Origin: Oceanobacillus piezotolerans
GTDB lineage: Bacteria; Bacillota; Bacilli; Bacillales; Amphibacillaceae
Reading direction: 5' to 3'
Assembly (NCBI RefSeq): GCF_003665065.1
Contig: NZ_RCHR01000009.1
Coordinates: 23,676 to 87,675, forward strand
Length of the DNA: 64,000 nucleotides
The stretch's first letter is position 1, and every line of letters starts with the position of its first letter. A program made the position numbers and the translations under genes. This document shows positions 1-8,396 of the stretch, in pieces. The notes beneath the pieces were generated by a model. It had not been told where the DNA came from. It saw nothing but the letters and a program-made list of their open reading frames with translations, and did not search any database.

Positions 1-537
1 TTCTGGTGCCATCGTAATTGTTCGGATGGAATTTCCCGAAACTTCCTGCCATCTCATAAATTGATCCAGATCTGGTTCAACGATATATTGTAGTGGTTGC
101 GCTCCTGCTTTCGATTTCTCTACAAAAGGCCCTTCCAAATGAACTCCAATGATTTCAGCATGTGCGTCTTTATTGGTGTAGTTTGCTATATTCGTTAGTG
201 CCTTCTCTATATTTTCTGTGGACTGAGTAATTGTTGTCGTTAGAAAACTTGTCGTTCCTTCTTTTGGTAATAGAGCAGCCATCTTATCGAGTGCCTCTTC
301 TGTAGCATCCATCGTATCTGCACCATTGGCACCATGGATATGACCGTCAATGAACCCAGGGATTGCCTTTAAATTTGCTGCATCAATCAAACTTGCAGTA
401 TCTGACAAGCTGTTTGGATGATTCTGCCCTTGATAAATCGTTTTTATAATGCCATCTTCTATTAATATACTGCCTTTTATCTCTTCTCCGTCCTCTGAGA
501 TGATATTTGCATTTTTAATCAATAAGTATGAATTCAT
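1..537 (-). CDS. nagA: N-acetylglucosamine-6-phosphate deacetylase, N-terminal part (cut by window edge)
   Basis: Removes the acetyl group from GlcNAc-6-P to give glucosamine-6-P in the cytoplasm. I translated 179 codons on the minus strand from ATG at 537; the gene runs off the left edge. Visible family marks are the amidohydrolase metal motif HIH (residues 66-68, in GFIDGHIHGANG) and the metal-binding glutamate of VHLEGPF (about residue 135). A GGAAAGGA ribosome binding site lies about 9 bases upstream of the ATG. It diverges from nagR. The partner deaminase nagB is not here but near 16.8 kb. The NagR operator at 584-601 sits on its promoter. Confidence 0.93.
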   Translation of the reverse strand, partial: MNSYLLIKNANIISEDGEEIKGSILIEDGIIKTIYQGQNHPNSLSDTASLIDAANLKAIPGFIDGHIHGANGADTMDATEEALDKMAALLPKEGTTSFLTTTITQSTENIEKALTNIANYTNKDAHAEIIGVHLEGPFVEKSKAGAQPLQYIVEPDLDQFMRWQEVSGNSIRTITMAPE

Positions 538-565
538 GAATTATCATTCCTTTCCGGATAGTTAG

Positions 566-601
566 AATTTATCATAATGAGTTATAGTTGTCTATACATC
601 T
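566..601 (-). promoter_or_regulatory. nagA promoter with NagR (dre-type) operator over the -35 box
   Basis: On the minus strand there is a TAGACA -35 (589-594), a 17-base spacer and a TAAATT -10 (566-571). The -35 is embedded in AGATGTATAGACAACTAT (584-601), which matches the GntR/NagR (YvoA) dre operator type. The nagP promoter at 3047-3082 has the same geometry. Bound NagR should block RNA polymerase, with relief by glucosamine-6-P or GlcNAc-6-P as known for NagR. A weaker AACTTGTACACAGTT-like partial site follows at about 604-618. Confidence 0.75.
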
Positions 602-671
602 GTAACTGTGTACAAGTTAGTCTTGCTTTGTTAAAATAGGGTAAATATTGAACTCGAAAGGGAACGCTGCG

Positions 672-1406
672 ATGATTAATAAGAACTCCCCAATCCCCAT
701 TTACTATCAATTAGAAGAAGAAATTAGAACCCTGATCAAACAAGAACTGAATCCTGGCGACTTGCTTCCATCTGAACGTGAATATGCCGAGAAATACGAT
801 ATTAGCAGAATGACTGTCCGGCAAGCAATTAACAATTTAGTGAAGGAAGGACTCATTTATCGGCAAAAAGGCCGTGGTACTTTTATAGCTGAAAAAAAGT
901 TCGAGCAAGATTTATCAGGATTATCCAGCTTTAGTGAAGATATGAGAAATCGCGGGTTGACTCCTTCAAATAAGTTACTCAGCTTTCAAATCATGGCAGA
1001 CAATCCACGAGCGGCATCGATTCTAAAAGTCGAGCCGAATGATGAATTATATGTAATCAAACGACTAAGATTGGCAAATGAGGAACCTATTGCATTAGAA
1101 ACGATTTTCACACCGAAAAAGCTGGTTGGTGAATTATCTTTAGACCATTTTAATGTGTCGTTTTACGATTATATTGAGAATACCTTAAACCTATCCATCG
1201 CCTACGGGGAGCAAACAATTGAAGCCGCTCTGGCAAAAACAGAAGAAGCTCGTGAATTGAATATCCCGCGCGGTAAACCTGTACTTGTGATGGAACGGAC
1301 CAGTTATCTGAAAGATGAACAACAAACCCCGATTGAGTATGTTAATTCTATCTATCGATCTGACAAATACAAGTTCAAAATGCAAATGAAACGTGAACAG
1401 GACTAG
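672..1406 (+). CDS. nagR: GntR-family repressor with UTRA domain, NagR/YvoA type
   Basis: Cytoplasmic repressor of GlcNAc use. Residues about 1-70 form the GntR winged helix (PIPIYYQLEEEIRTLI, then LLPSEREYAEKYDISRMTVRQA). The rest is a UTRA effector-binding domain ending near YKFKMQMKRE. An upstream in-frame TTG at 648 exists, but I prefer ATG 672, because AAAGGGA (657-663) sits 8 bases before it and the protein then begins MINKNSPIPIYY like relatives (244 aa). The gene diverges from nagA, converges on nagP and is flanked by matching operators, which supports the NagR assignment over other UTRA regulators. Confidence 0.88.
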   Translation: MINKNSPIPIYYQLEEEIRTLIKQELNPGDLLPSEREYAEKYDISRMTVRQAINNLVKEGLIYRQKGRGTFIAEKKFEQDLSGLSSFSEDMRNRGLTPSNKLLSFQIMADNPRAASILKVEPNDELYVIKRLRLANEEPIALETIFTPKKLVGELSLDHFNVSFYDYIENTLNLSIAYGEQTIEAALAKTEEARELNIPRGKPVLVMERTSYLKDEQQTPIEYVNSIYRSDKYKFKMQMKREQD

Positions 1407-1436
1407 CTTTATGTTAATAAACAGGTACACCTATTC

Positions 1437-1466
1437 AAAAGGCCAGTATGCGAATACTGGCCTTTT
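1437..1466. terminator. Bidirectional intrinsic terminator between nagR and nagP
   Basis: A perfect 13-bp stem, AAAAGGCCAGTAT paired with ATACTGGCCTTTT, has loop GCGA. A and T runs on both sides make it work for both convergent genes. Confidence 0.92.
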
Positions 1467-1468
1467 AG

Positions 1469-2926
1469 TTATTTATTTCTACGTATTTTATGCACTTCAT
1501 CTGCTACTGCTTGAACCTGTGTTCCAACAATAACTTGGATATTGTGAGTCCCAACGACATTGATTCCTGGAACACCAGTTGCTTTAATGCGTTCTTGGTC
1601 AACAGTTTCCATGTCTTTGACCTCAAGACGGAGACGGGTTGCACAATTATCGACAGACATGACATTTTCATCTCCGCCAAGTGCATCATAAATCTGCTCT
1701 GCCATCACGGCATATTTATCTTTGCCGGATATATTGGCTACAGGTTCAGCATTTACAACTTCTTTATCATCATCTTCACGTCCAGGAGTCTTGAAGTTAA
1801 ATTTCACAATCAAGAAGCGGAATAGGAAGTAATAGATCACACCGAATACTAAACCTTGAACCATCAGCATAAGAGGCTGATTTGCTAATGGAAGCTGTGC
1901 GCTTAGTATAAAGTCAATGAGTCCTGCACTGAAACTAAACCCAGCTGTCCACCCAAACGAAGCTGCAACGAAAAGGGAAATCCCCGTTAAAACAGCATGT
2001 ACGAAATAAAGAGCAGGTGCTAAGAACATAAATGAGAATTCAAGTGGTTCCGTCACACCAGTTAAGAAGGATGCAATTGCACCCGCCATCAGCAAGGAAG
2101 CTGCTTGTTTCTTTCGTTTGGTTTTTGCTGTATGGTACATCGCGAGTGCTGCTGCAGGAACACCAAACATCATAACCGGGAAGAACCCTGCTTGGTACAT
2201 TCCGGTTACCCCTTTGACACCTTCTCCAGACCAGAAGTTGCCAATATCATTAATTCCCGCAAGGTCAAACCAGAATACGTTATTCAATGCATGGTGAAGC
2301 CCAGTCGGAATTAAGATACGGTTAAAGAATCCATAAAGCCCTGCGCCAATCGCTCCTAAACCGCTGATTGCTTCACCAAAGGAAACTAATCCAGTATATA
2401 CGAAAGGCCAGACATATAACATGATCATCGAAACGGCTAACATCGCTGCCGCTGTTAATATGGGAACCAATCGTTTTCCGCTAAAGAATGCTAATGCATC
2501 TGGCAATTTCACATGACTAAAGCGATTATATAGGGCTGCTGCAATTAAACCAGAAATAATACCAACAAACACATTTTCAATTTCATTAAAGGCCAGATTT
2601 ACATTTTCTACTTCTATTTGAAGCAGGTTTGCAACATTATCAGTAGATAGAACCGTCGTAATAACGAGATAACCGACTAAACCACTTAGCGCTGCAGGTC
2701 CGTCTTTTTCCTTTGTCATACCAATTGCAACCCCGACAGCAAACAGTATTGGAATAAAGTCTAATATCGAGTTACCGGCACTAATCAGGAATGCAGCAAT
2801 AACATTTCCGGAACCCCAGCCTTCTGGGTCAATGGCATAGCCGATCCCAGTTAAGATCGCAGCTGCTGGCAATACAGCTACTGGAAGCATTAACGACTTA
2901 CCGAGGTTTTGTAAATAATTCATCAT
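1469..2926 (-). CDS. nagP: PTS N-acetylglucosamine permease, EIICB
   Basis: Membrane transporter that imports GlcNAc and phosphorylates it to GlcNAc-6-P. The first ~375 residues are the glucose-superfamily EIIC domain with multiple hydrophobic segments (signature [31 protein letters not shown]). A linker with TPGREDDDKE follows, then an EIIB domain with the phosphocysteine in DNCATRLRL (about Cys428). There is no EIIA domain, so it must borrow EIIA, for example from PtsG. Length is 485 aa. It begins at ATG 2926 after a GAGAGG site. It is transcribed from its own NagR-controlled promoter, with a cre site downstream of the start point. Confidence 0.92.
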   Translation of the reverse strand: MMNYLQNLGKSLMLPVAVLPAAAILTGIGYAIDPEGWGSGNVIAAFLISAGNSILDFIPILFAVGVAIGMTKEKDGPAALSGLVGYLVITTVLSTDNVANLLQIEVENVNLAFNEIENVFVGIISGLIAAALYNRFSHVKLPDALAFFSGKRLVPILTAAAMLAVSMIMLYVWPFVYTGLVSFGEAISGLGAIGAGLYGFFNRILIPTGLHHALNNVFWFDLAGINDIGNFWSGEGVKGVTGMYQAGFFPVMMFGVPAAALAMYHTAKTKRKKQAASLLMAGAIASFLTGVTEPLEFSFMFLAPALYFVHAVLTGISLFVAASFGWTAGFSFSAGLIDFILSAQLPLANQPLMLMVQGLVFGVIYYFLFRFLIVKFNFKTPGREDDDKEVVNAEPVANISGKDKYAVMAEQIYDALGGDENVMSVDNCATRLRLEVKDMETVDQERIKATGVPGINVVGTHNIQVIVGTQVQAVADEVHKIRRNK

Positions 2927-2994
2927 AGGAAAAACCTCTCCTTCTTTAATAAGTGTAAAAATATCATTTCAATTAACGAAAGATAAAAATTAGT

Positions 2995-3008
2995 TGTATC
3001 CGTTTTCA
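2995..3008 (-). promoter_or_regulatory. cre site (CcpA) in the nagP leader
   Basis: Read on the minus strand it is TGAAAACGGATACA, which fits TGNAARCGNWWWCA at every position. It lies about 35-45 bases downstream of the predicted nagP start point, a roadblock position for CcpA. Confidence 0.7.
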
Positions 3009-3046
3009 AATGAAATCTACTAATCTTTCCTTTTTATTACACTTAA

Positions 3047-3082
3047 AATATATCACCCATAAATATAGTTGTCTATACCACT
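3047..3082 (-). promoter_or_regulatory. nagP promoter with NagR operator
   Basis: Minus-strand TAGACA (3070-3075), a 17-base spacer and TATATT (3047-3052). The operator AGTGGTATAGACAACTAT (3065-3082) overlaps the -35 exactly as at nagA. It lies between the SIS gene and nagP, so nagP can be expressed without its upstream neighbour. Confidence 0.8.
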
Positions 3083-3108
3083 ATACTTATTCGGTATATT
3101 CGCAAAAG

Positions 3109-3837
3109 TCAGAAGGAGATTCTAGTTTTGTATTTTTCTAATAACCCTTGATTATGCTCTTCTGATCCATCTATATTGCCACTAATTAAAACGGGTGGTT
3201 CTAGTCCTGCTTCAGCCATACTTGCAATTACTTCTGCCATCAAAGCATTGATGATGGATACTCCTATAATTGTTGAACCGGAAGCAAAGTTTACTTTGGC
3301 CTTTTCATGAGATAACAGCGCATCACCAACTGGTATGTGATTATCAATAGCCACGTCAGCCACTTCATGCAAGAACTTCCCACTTGGATGTCTGGAAGTT
3401 TGATTTTCGGCATATATGAAAGAGGAGATGGTAATCACAAAGGCACCCTTTTCTTTTGCAATTAATGCTGCATCGATAGGAACGGGATTTCTGCCGGAAG
3501 TGGACGTAACAATCAAGACATCCTCTTTTCGAATATCCTGTTCCTCCATAAAGCTCTTTGCATAATCTGGTTGTTTTTCCAACTCTGAAGAACGAGTCGC
3601 ACCTTCATGAAGCATTAAGGGCTCGTGCAAAATAGGATGGATGGGTACTAAACCACCAGCCCGATAATACACTTCCTCGCCTATCATGTGAGAATGGCCG
3701 CACCCAAATAAGTGAACTATACCACCATTTTGAAAGGACTTTACAATCTTTTCACTAGCTTGGGATAACTTATCTGTCTCCTTATTTTCCACGTCACTAA
3801 GAAGATCTTTCACTTTACTGAAGTATTGATGAAGCAT
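3109..3837 (-). CDS. SIS-domain protein of the UPF0309 type
   Basis: A 242-aa cytoplasmic sugar-isomerase-fold protein. The SIS nucleotide/sugar-phosphate signature is seen in IVHLFGCGHSHMIGEEVYYRAGG (about residues 40-62) and VLIVTSTSGRNPVPIDAA (about 107-124). The family is uncharacterised. The fold binds phosphosugars, and the position directly upstream of the GlcNAc permease suggests an amino-sugar or N-acetylmuramate-related substrate; that is inference. It is not a MurQ etherase by the motifs I can see. The start at 3837 is supported by a GGGGGGAT site. Confidence 0.8.
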   Translation of the reverse strand: MLHQYFSKVKDLLSDVENKETDKLSQASEKIVKSFQNGGIVHLFGCGHSHMIGEEVYYRAGGLVPIHPILHEPLMLHEGATRSSELEKQPDYAKSFMEEQDIRKEDVLIVTSTSGRNPVPIDAALIAKEKGAFVITISSFIYAENQTSRHPSGKFLHEVADVAIDNHIPVGDALLSHEKAKVNFASGSTIIGVSIINALMAEVIASMAEAGLEPPVLISGNIDGSEEHNQGLLEKYKTRISF

Positions 3838-4237
3838 GTAAATCCCCCCGATTATTTTAGTGTCTACTGTAATTATTATCGCATAATGATGCGTTTATAG
3901 CGTAGCGATAATGAAATTTTTTATAGAGGAAAGGGAAATCATGAATCTCTGACTAGGATATTTTAGTAGACAGTTAACATTTTTAATCTCCGTGTAACTA
4001 TTTTAGTAGTTTATATCAATGAAAAAACACTTACAAATGTATACCACTAAGGGAAGTACTACCTAATTTTACAGGGTTCCCCACAGTCAACAATATTAAG
4101 AACTAAATAATTCCAAAATATTCATTAAATATCTTAATATTTCCTAAACTATCGGTAAAATTAGCCATTTTCCGATTGATTTTTTCTATGATAAGAGTGT
4201 AATAATAATTCGTACAAGAGAAAGGGGAAAGAACTGA
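3838..4237. other. Intergenic region between divergent SIS gene and phosphoesterase gene
   Basis: No coding sequence seen. It holds an 8-bp inverted repeat (ATTATCGC at 3875-3882, GCGATAAT at 3905-3912), probably part of the SIS gene control region. The phosphoesterase promoter is at its right end. Confidence 0.5.
4176..4205 (+). promoter_or_regulatory. Probable promoter of the first secreted phosphoesterase
   Basis: TTGATT (4176-4181), an 18-base spacer and TAATAA (4200-4205). The same arrangement recurs before the second copy (5449-5478). Both copies also carry TCGGTAWAATT about 23-24 bases upstream of the -35 (4152-4162 and 5426-5436). Conservation between paralogues marks these as functional. 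Confidence 0.55.
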
Positions 4238-5182
4238 ATGAAAGTACAAGAAACTGGAAAGAAGATTTTTAGTAAACAAATGGGGTGGGGTTTACTAGCC
4301 GGATTAATAATTGCAGTTGCATTTATGATTCCTTCTGTCACTGATGCTGCTGAAGGGATAGGAAAGCCAAAAATTGAGTTTGGAATTCTGCCAGATATTC
4401 AATATTGCGATTGTGAAGCCAACGGGACAAGATACTATCGAAATTCGATAGAAAAGCTTAAAGAAGCTTCGGAAACCCTTAATGAAGAAAATGTTGATTT
4501 TACGGTTCAAACCGGTGACTTAATTGATAGGGACCTTTCTAGTTTTTCTACGATTCTTCCTATTTTTAATACGATAAAAGGTCCGAAATACAACGTGCTG
4601 GGAAATCATGATTTTTCTGTACCAACGGAGGAAGTAGTTGACATTCTTGGGATGCCAAATCAATATTATGATTTCAAATACAAAAATTGGCGTTTTGTCG
4701 TACTTGATACAAATGATCTAAGTTTTTATGCTAATCCGGAAGGCTCAGAGAAGTATGAGCAAGCGGAAGAAATGTATACAGCTTTAAAAGAAGCAGGTGC
4801 CAGCAATGCTCAAACTTGGAACGGTGGAATTAGCGATGAACAATTAACATGGCTTCAGGGAGTACTTGCGAAAGCAGAACAACGAAATGAAAAAGTAATT
4901 GTGTTCGCTCACCACCCCGCTTACCCGGAAAACGAACATAATGTGTGGAACGATAAGGAAGTTCGTGAAACATTAGAATCCCATAATAATGTGGTTGCTT
5001 ACTTTAATGGACATAATCATGTTGGGAATTATGGATTACACAATGGCATTCATTACGTGAATCTGAAAGGAATGGTCGAAACACCTGATACAACATCATA
5101 TGCAATTGTACAAGTTTATAAGGACCGTATTGAAATTGATGGATATGGTCGTGAGCAAGACCGTGTTTTAGAGATTCAATAA
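4238..5182 (+). CDS. Secreted metallophosphoesterase, ADPRibase-Mn-like (copy 1)
   Basis: An exported calcineurin-like phosphoesterase. A Sec signal peptide covers residues 1 to ~37 (hydrophobic core LLAGLIIAVAFMIPSV, likely cleavage after VTDA). Metal-binding motifs are D53-x-Q55 (PDIQYCD), GD93-94, GNHD 122-125, H225 (VFAHHP) and GHNH 258-261. A D-x-Q first motif, the RYYRNS segment, WNGGIS..Q..WL and HYVNLKGMVET are typical of Mn-dependent ADP-ribose/CDP-alcohol diphosphatases, which normally are cytosolic eukaryotic proteins. Substrate outside the cell is unknown; nucleotide-diphosphate alcohols are a guess. Same length (314 aa) and about four residues in five identical to its neighbour. 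Confidence 0.85.
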   Translation: MKVQETGKKIFSKQMGWGLLAGLIIAVAFMIPSVTDAAEGIGKPKIEFGILPDIQYCDCEANGTRYYRNSIEKLKEASETLNEENVDFTVQTGDLIDRDLSSFSTILPIFNTIKGPKYNVLGNHDFSVPTEEVVDILGMPNQYYDFKYKNWRFVVLDTNDLSFYANPEGSEKYEQAEEMYTALKEAGASNAQTWNGGISDEQLTWLQGVLAKAEQRNEKVIVFAHHPAYPENEHNVWNDKEVRETLESHNNVVAYFNGHNHVGNYGLHNGIHYVNLKGMVETPDTTSYAIVQVYKDRIEIDGYGREQDRVLEIQ

Positions 5183-5211
5183 ATAAATTGAAGATCAGTA
5201 TTTTAAGTAAG

Positions 5212-5248
5212 AAGGGGATCATTCTAATATGAGAATGGTCTCCTTTTG
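5212..5248 (+). terminator. Intrinsic terminator, AAGGAGAYCATTCT family
   Basis: A 14-bp stem, AAGGGGATCATTCT with AGAATGGTCTCCTT (two G-U pairs), loop AATATG, then TTTT. Its arms are nearly identical to the hairpins at 6484, 7316 and 17667. Confidence 0.88.
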
Positions 5249-5448
5249 ACCTTTGCTGTTTTTTTATTTAAAAGAGACACAACACTTACTAGCAGAAGTT
5301 CCGGAATATACTTGAAAAGTAGGATCTTTACATTTACTAAGTTAAAGGTCAAATTTTCGAAAACCATCATTAAGAATTGAAGAATATATAGTATCTCAGG
5401 AAGAAATCTAAAATCACCTATAATTTCGGTATAATTATCTATTTTTGT

Positions 5449-5478
5449 TTGAATTTATCTATGGTAAAAGTGTAATAA
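5449..5478 (+). promoter_or_regulatory. Probable promoter of the second secreted phosphoesterase
   Basis: TTGAAT (5449-5454), 18 bases, TAATAA (5473-5478). It is homologous to the promoter at 4176-4205, so the duplication carried its regulation along. Confidence 0.55.
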
Positions 5479-5510
5479 TAATTCCTACAAAAGAGAAAGT
5501 GGGAAAATAG

Positions 5511-6455
5511 ATGAAATCACAAGACCCTACGAAGAAGATTCTAAGCAAACAAATTGGTTTGCGTTTCTTAGTTGTATTAATGATTGCAGTGACATGCATC
5601 ATTCCTACTGTTACTGAAGCTGCAAAAGGAAAAGAGCAGCCAGAGATGGAGTTCGGAATTATGTCGGATATTCAATATTGTGACTGTGAACCCCTTGGGA
5701 CAAGGTACTATCGGAATTCCATAGAAAAGCTTCAAGAAGCTTCAAAAACCATTAATAAAGAGAACGTTGATTTTACAATTCAAACTGGTGATTTAATCGA
5801 TAGGCGCCTTTCTAGCTTTGCTACGATTCTTCCTGTTTTTAATACGATAAAAGGTCCGAAATATCATGTACTGGGGAATCATGATTTTCCCGTAACAAGG
5901 GATGAAGTAATAGACATACTAGGGATGCCAAACCAATATTATGACTTTCAATATAAAAATTGGCGTTATATTGTACTTGATACGAATGATTTAAGTTTAT
6001 ATGCGAACCCGGAAGACTCTGAGAAGTACCAGCAAGCAAAAGAAATGTATATAGCTCTAAAAGAAGCAGGTGCTAGCAATGCTAAACCGTGGAATGGCGG
6101 AATTAGCGAAGAACAATTAACATGGCTTGAAGAAGTACTTGTAAAAGCAGAAAAGCGGAATGAAAGAGTAATTGTGTTCGCCCACCATCCTGTTTACCCT
6201 GAAAAAGAATATAACGTGTGGAATGATAAGGAAGTCCGCGAAACACTAGAATCTCATAGAAATGTAGCTGCTTACTTTAATGGGCATAATCATGCCGGGA
6301 ATTATGGATTACATAATGGCATCCATTACGTGAATCTGAAAGGTATGGTCGAAACACCTGATACAGCATCATATGCAATTGTTAAAGTGTACAACGACCG
6401 AATTGAAATCGATGGATATGGTAGAGAACAAGATCGAGTCTTAGAAATTCGTTGA
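5511..6455 (+). CDS. Secreted metallophosphoesterase, ADPRibase-Mn-like (copy 2)
   Basis: Tandem paralogue of the preceding gene, 314 aa and colinear throughout. Signal peptide core is LRFLVVLMIAVTCIIPTV. All metal-binding motifs are kept: SDIQYCD, QTGDLIDR, LGNHD, VFAHHP and NGHNH. Both copies appear intact and each has its own promoter and terminator, so neither looks like a pseudogene. Differences cluster in the signal peptide and in surface-like segments. The same family assignment and substrate uncertainty apply. The gap from 6520 to the next gene holds nothing I can name. Confidence 0.85.
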   Translation: MKSQDPTKKILSKQIGLRFLVVLMIAVTCIIPTVTEAAKGKEQPEMEFGIMSDIQYCDCEPLGTRYYRNSIEKLQEASKTINKENVDFTIQTGDLIDRRLSSFATILPVFNTIKGPKYHVLGNHDFPVTRDEVIDILGMPNQYYDFQYKNWRYIVLDTNDLSLYANPEDSEKYQQAKEMYIALKEAGASNAKPWNGGISEEQLTWLEEVLVKAEKRNERVIVFAHHPVYPEKEYNVWNDKEVRETLESHRNVAAYFNGHNHAGNYGLHNGIHYVNLKGMVETPDTASYAIVKVYNDRIEIDGYGREQDRVLEIR

Positions 6456-6483
6456 TTGAGTTGAATATCTAAATTGAAGTGAG

Positions 6484-6519
6484 AAGGAGACCATTCTAAT
6501 GTGAGAATGATCTCCTTTT
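6484..6519 (+). terminator. Intrinsic terminator, AAGGAGAYCATTCT family
   Basis: Stem AAGGAGACCATTCT with AGAATGATCTCCTT (14 bp, one wobble), loop AATGTG, followed by TT. Confidence 0.88.
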
Positions 6520-6808
6520 AGTCTTATTTTGATAATAGATTACCGCTTCATTTGAGCCAAGTATCGACATTTTTCCCTGATGGTCGATTCACGATGTTTA
6601 ATTAAATAAAAATTCCTAAAATTTATGAACATTGATCTCTTCTAGATTCTCAAAGATAAGGTATGAAATAACCTATGCGGAATAATGAGAAGAAGGTTTA
6701 AAAGTGAAACATATTTTCAATGTAATCGTATAGGAGATATAAATGTTTGTCATATAATTGTGCTAACATAATTTGATAGAATAAGAGAATAGGGGAGAGG
6801 AGAGTCTA

Positions 6809-7306
6809 ATGAATAAGTACGTTAAAATCTCCATTTATATTTTGATTGTTGTATTATCAATGGCTTTGCTGGCTTCATGTGGAAACAATGAAGAGGATAA
6901 AGGCAGTGAGCAAGAAAAGGAGGAAAAAGGAAATGAAAGCAGTTTAACAGAAAGTAATCGAAACACAATTATTTCCACAGTGAAGGATTTTGTTGCAGAG
7001 CAAGAAAATCAAGTTACAATTCAATTTCCCGAAGAAGGTCAAGACTATCAAATCGAGAAAAATGATGAACAAGAACAACTAATAATAAGTGGCTTTACCG
7101 GAAGAGCCTATGAAAACGTATATTTTGTTTCTGGCAATTTTATATTAGATGATAAGGATTATAACTTTGAAATGGTATTATCATTGGGTGATGTCGATTC
7201 TAATGAACCAACACTTATAAAGTACAGTTCAGGAACAGATACTTATCTTAAATTAGATGAAGCACAGATCTATTTAGTCGAAGAAGACGAGTTTAAAGAA
7301 CTTTAG
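6809..7306 (+). CDS. Small lipoprotein of unknown function
   Basis: A 165-aa membrane-anchored lipoprotein. Signal sequence MNKYVKISIYILIVVLSMAL leads to the lipobox LASC with Cys24. A charged Lys/Glu-rich linker follows (residues 25-50), then a compact ~110-residue domain I do not recognise. A GGGGAGAGGAGAG site precedes the ATG. It is single-transcribed with its own terminator at 7316. Neighbouring genes encode other exported proteins. No function is proposed. Confidence 0.75.
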   Translation: MNKYVKISIYILIVVLSMALLASCGNNEEDKGSEQEKEEKGNESSLTESNRNTIISTVKDFVAEQENQVTIQFPEEGQDYQIEKNDEQEQLIISGFTGRAYENVYFVSGNFILDDKDYNFEMVLSLGDVDSNEPTLIKYSSGTDTYLKLDEAQIYLVEEDEFKEL

Positions 7307-7315
7307 AAACCATGG

Positions 7316-7352
7316 AAGGAGATCATTCTATCATTAGAATGGTCTCCTTTTT
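7316..7352 (+). terminator. Intrinsic terminator, AAGGAGAYCATTCT family
   Basis: Stem AAGGAGATCATTCT with AGAATGGTCTCCTT, loop ATCATT, then TTT. Third member of the repeated terminator family. Confidence 0.88.
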
Positions 7353-7532
7353 GCTATTCATCTTAAACAAAGGCTGCTGTGAAGCGGATATGGAATATGA
7401 AAGATTGCAATCGACACTATTTTAAGTTAGGAAAATACTCGTACAATTCCTCACGTCTTTTTAATAGTCTATTAATACCTGCTTGATATTCACTTCTTAT
7501 AATAGAATTAACAAAGGATAAGGAGTGGTTAT

Positions 7533-8396
7533 ATGAAACGAATAATGACTATTTTAGTAGGCTTATGTATCGCAATGACTGCCTTTGCTGGACCTGCACT
7601 GGCTGCTGAACAAAGTGAATTAGGGAGCGTCATCTCGAAACAGGAGCAACAAGAAGTGGTAAATGTAGCGCACCGCGGAGCATCTGGACATGCACCAGAG
7701 AACACGATGTCGGCTTTTCATAAGGGAGTTGAAATGAAGGCGGACTATATTGAAATTGATGTTCAAATGACAAAGGATGGAGAGCTTGTTGTCATTCATG
7801 ACACTACTGTGGATCGTACTACAAATGGAACGGGCGATGTAGGAGATTTAACGTTTGAAGAGATTAGAGAATTGGATGCAGGCAGCTGGTTTGGTGAAGG
7901 GTATGCAGGTGAAAAGGTTCCTACTTTTGAGGAGATATTAGATACATTTCGTGGTAAAGTTGGTATTTTAATAGAGCTGAAGGCACCAGAACTTTATCCA
8001 GGAATAGAAGAGAAAGTAGCGGATGCTTTGACTGAGAGAAATATGGAGCGCCCAAATAATGATAAAATTATTATCCAGTCATTTAACCATGAATCTATGA
8101 AAATATCAAAAGAACTTTTACCAAGTATCCCTCATGGCGTTCTTGCCGGAATGAGCTGGGCAGATGTAACGGAAGAACAGTTAGCTGAATTTGCTACTTA
8201 TGCTGATTATTTCAATCCAAATATGAACATAGTGACGCATGAACTAGTTAGTAATGTTCACGAAGCAGGAATGAAAATCTTCGCGTACACTTCAAGAACA
8301 CAAGAACAAGCGGACCGTTTGTTTCAATTAAATGTAGATGGAATTGTATCAGATTTCCCTGAGCATGTTTATTATCATCCGGTGAAGAATAAATAG
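7533..8396 (+). CDS. Secreted glycerophosphodiester phosphodiesterase
   Basis: Hydrolyses glycerophosphodiesters to glycerol-3-phosphate and an alcohol, outside the membrane. It has a signal peptide (residues 1-25, ending GPALA-AEQ). GDPD hallmarks are HRGASGHAPENT (His47, Arg48, Glu56), IEID (Glu74, Asp76) and IHD (His89), then a TIM-barrel to the end (287 aa, usual length). A TATAAT -10 lies at 7498-7503, but I see no convincing -35. It sits beside two other exported phosphoesterases, which suggests scavenging of phosphodiesters such as lipid headgroups or teichoic-acid pieces. Confidence 0.9.
   Translation: MKRIMTILVGLCIAMTAFAGPALAAEQSELGSVISKQEQQEVVNVAHRGASGHAPENTMSAFHKGVEMKADYIEIDVQMTKDGELVVIHDTTVDRTTNGTGDVGDLTFEEIRELDAGSWFGEGYAGEKVPTFEEILDTFRGKVGILIELKAPELYPGIEEKVADALTERNMERPNNDKIIIQSFNHESMKISKELLPSIPHGVLAGMSWADVTEEQLAEFATYADYFNPNMNIVTHELVSNVHEAGMKIFAYTSRTQEQADRLFQLNVDGIVSDFPEHVYYHPVKNK

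Noticed and set aside
3875..3974. Inverted TGTCTACT copies and the ATTATCGC repeat upstream of the SIS gene
   Set aside because: Short and without a matching site elsewhere in the window; too weak for a regulator claim.
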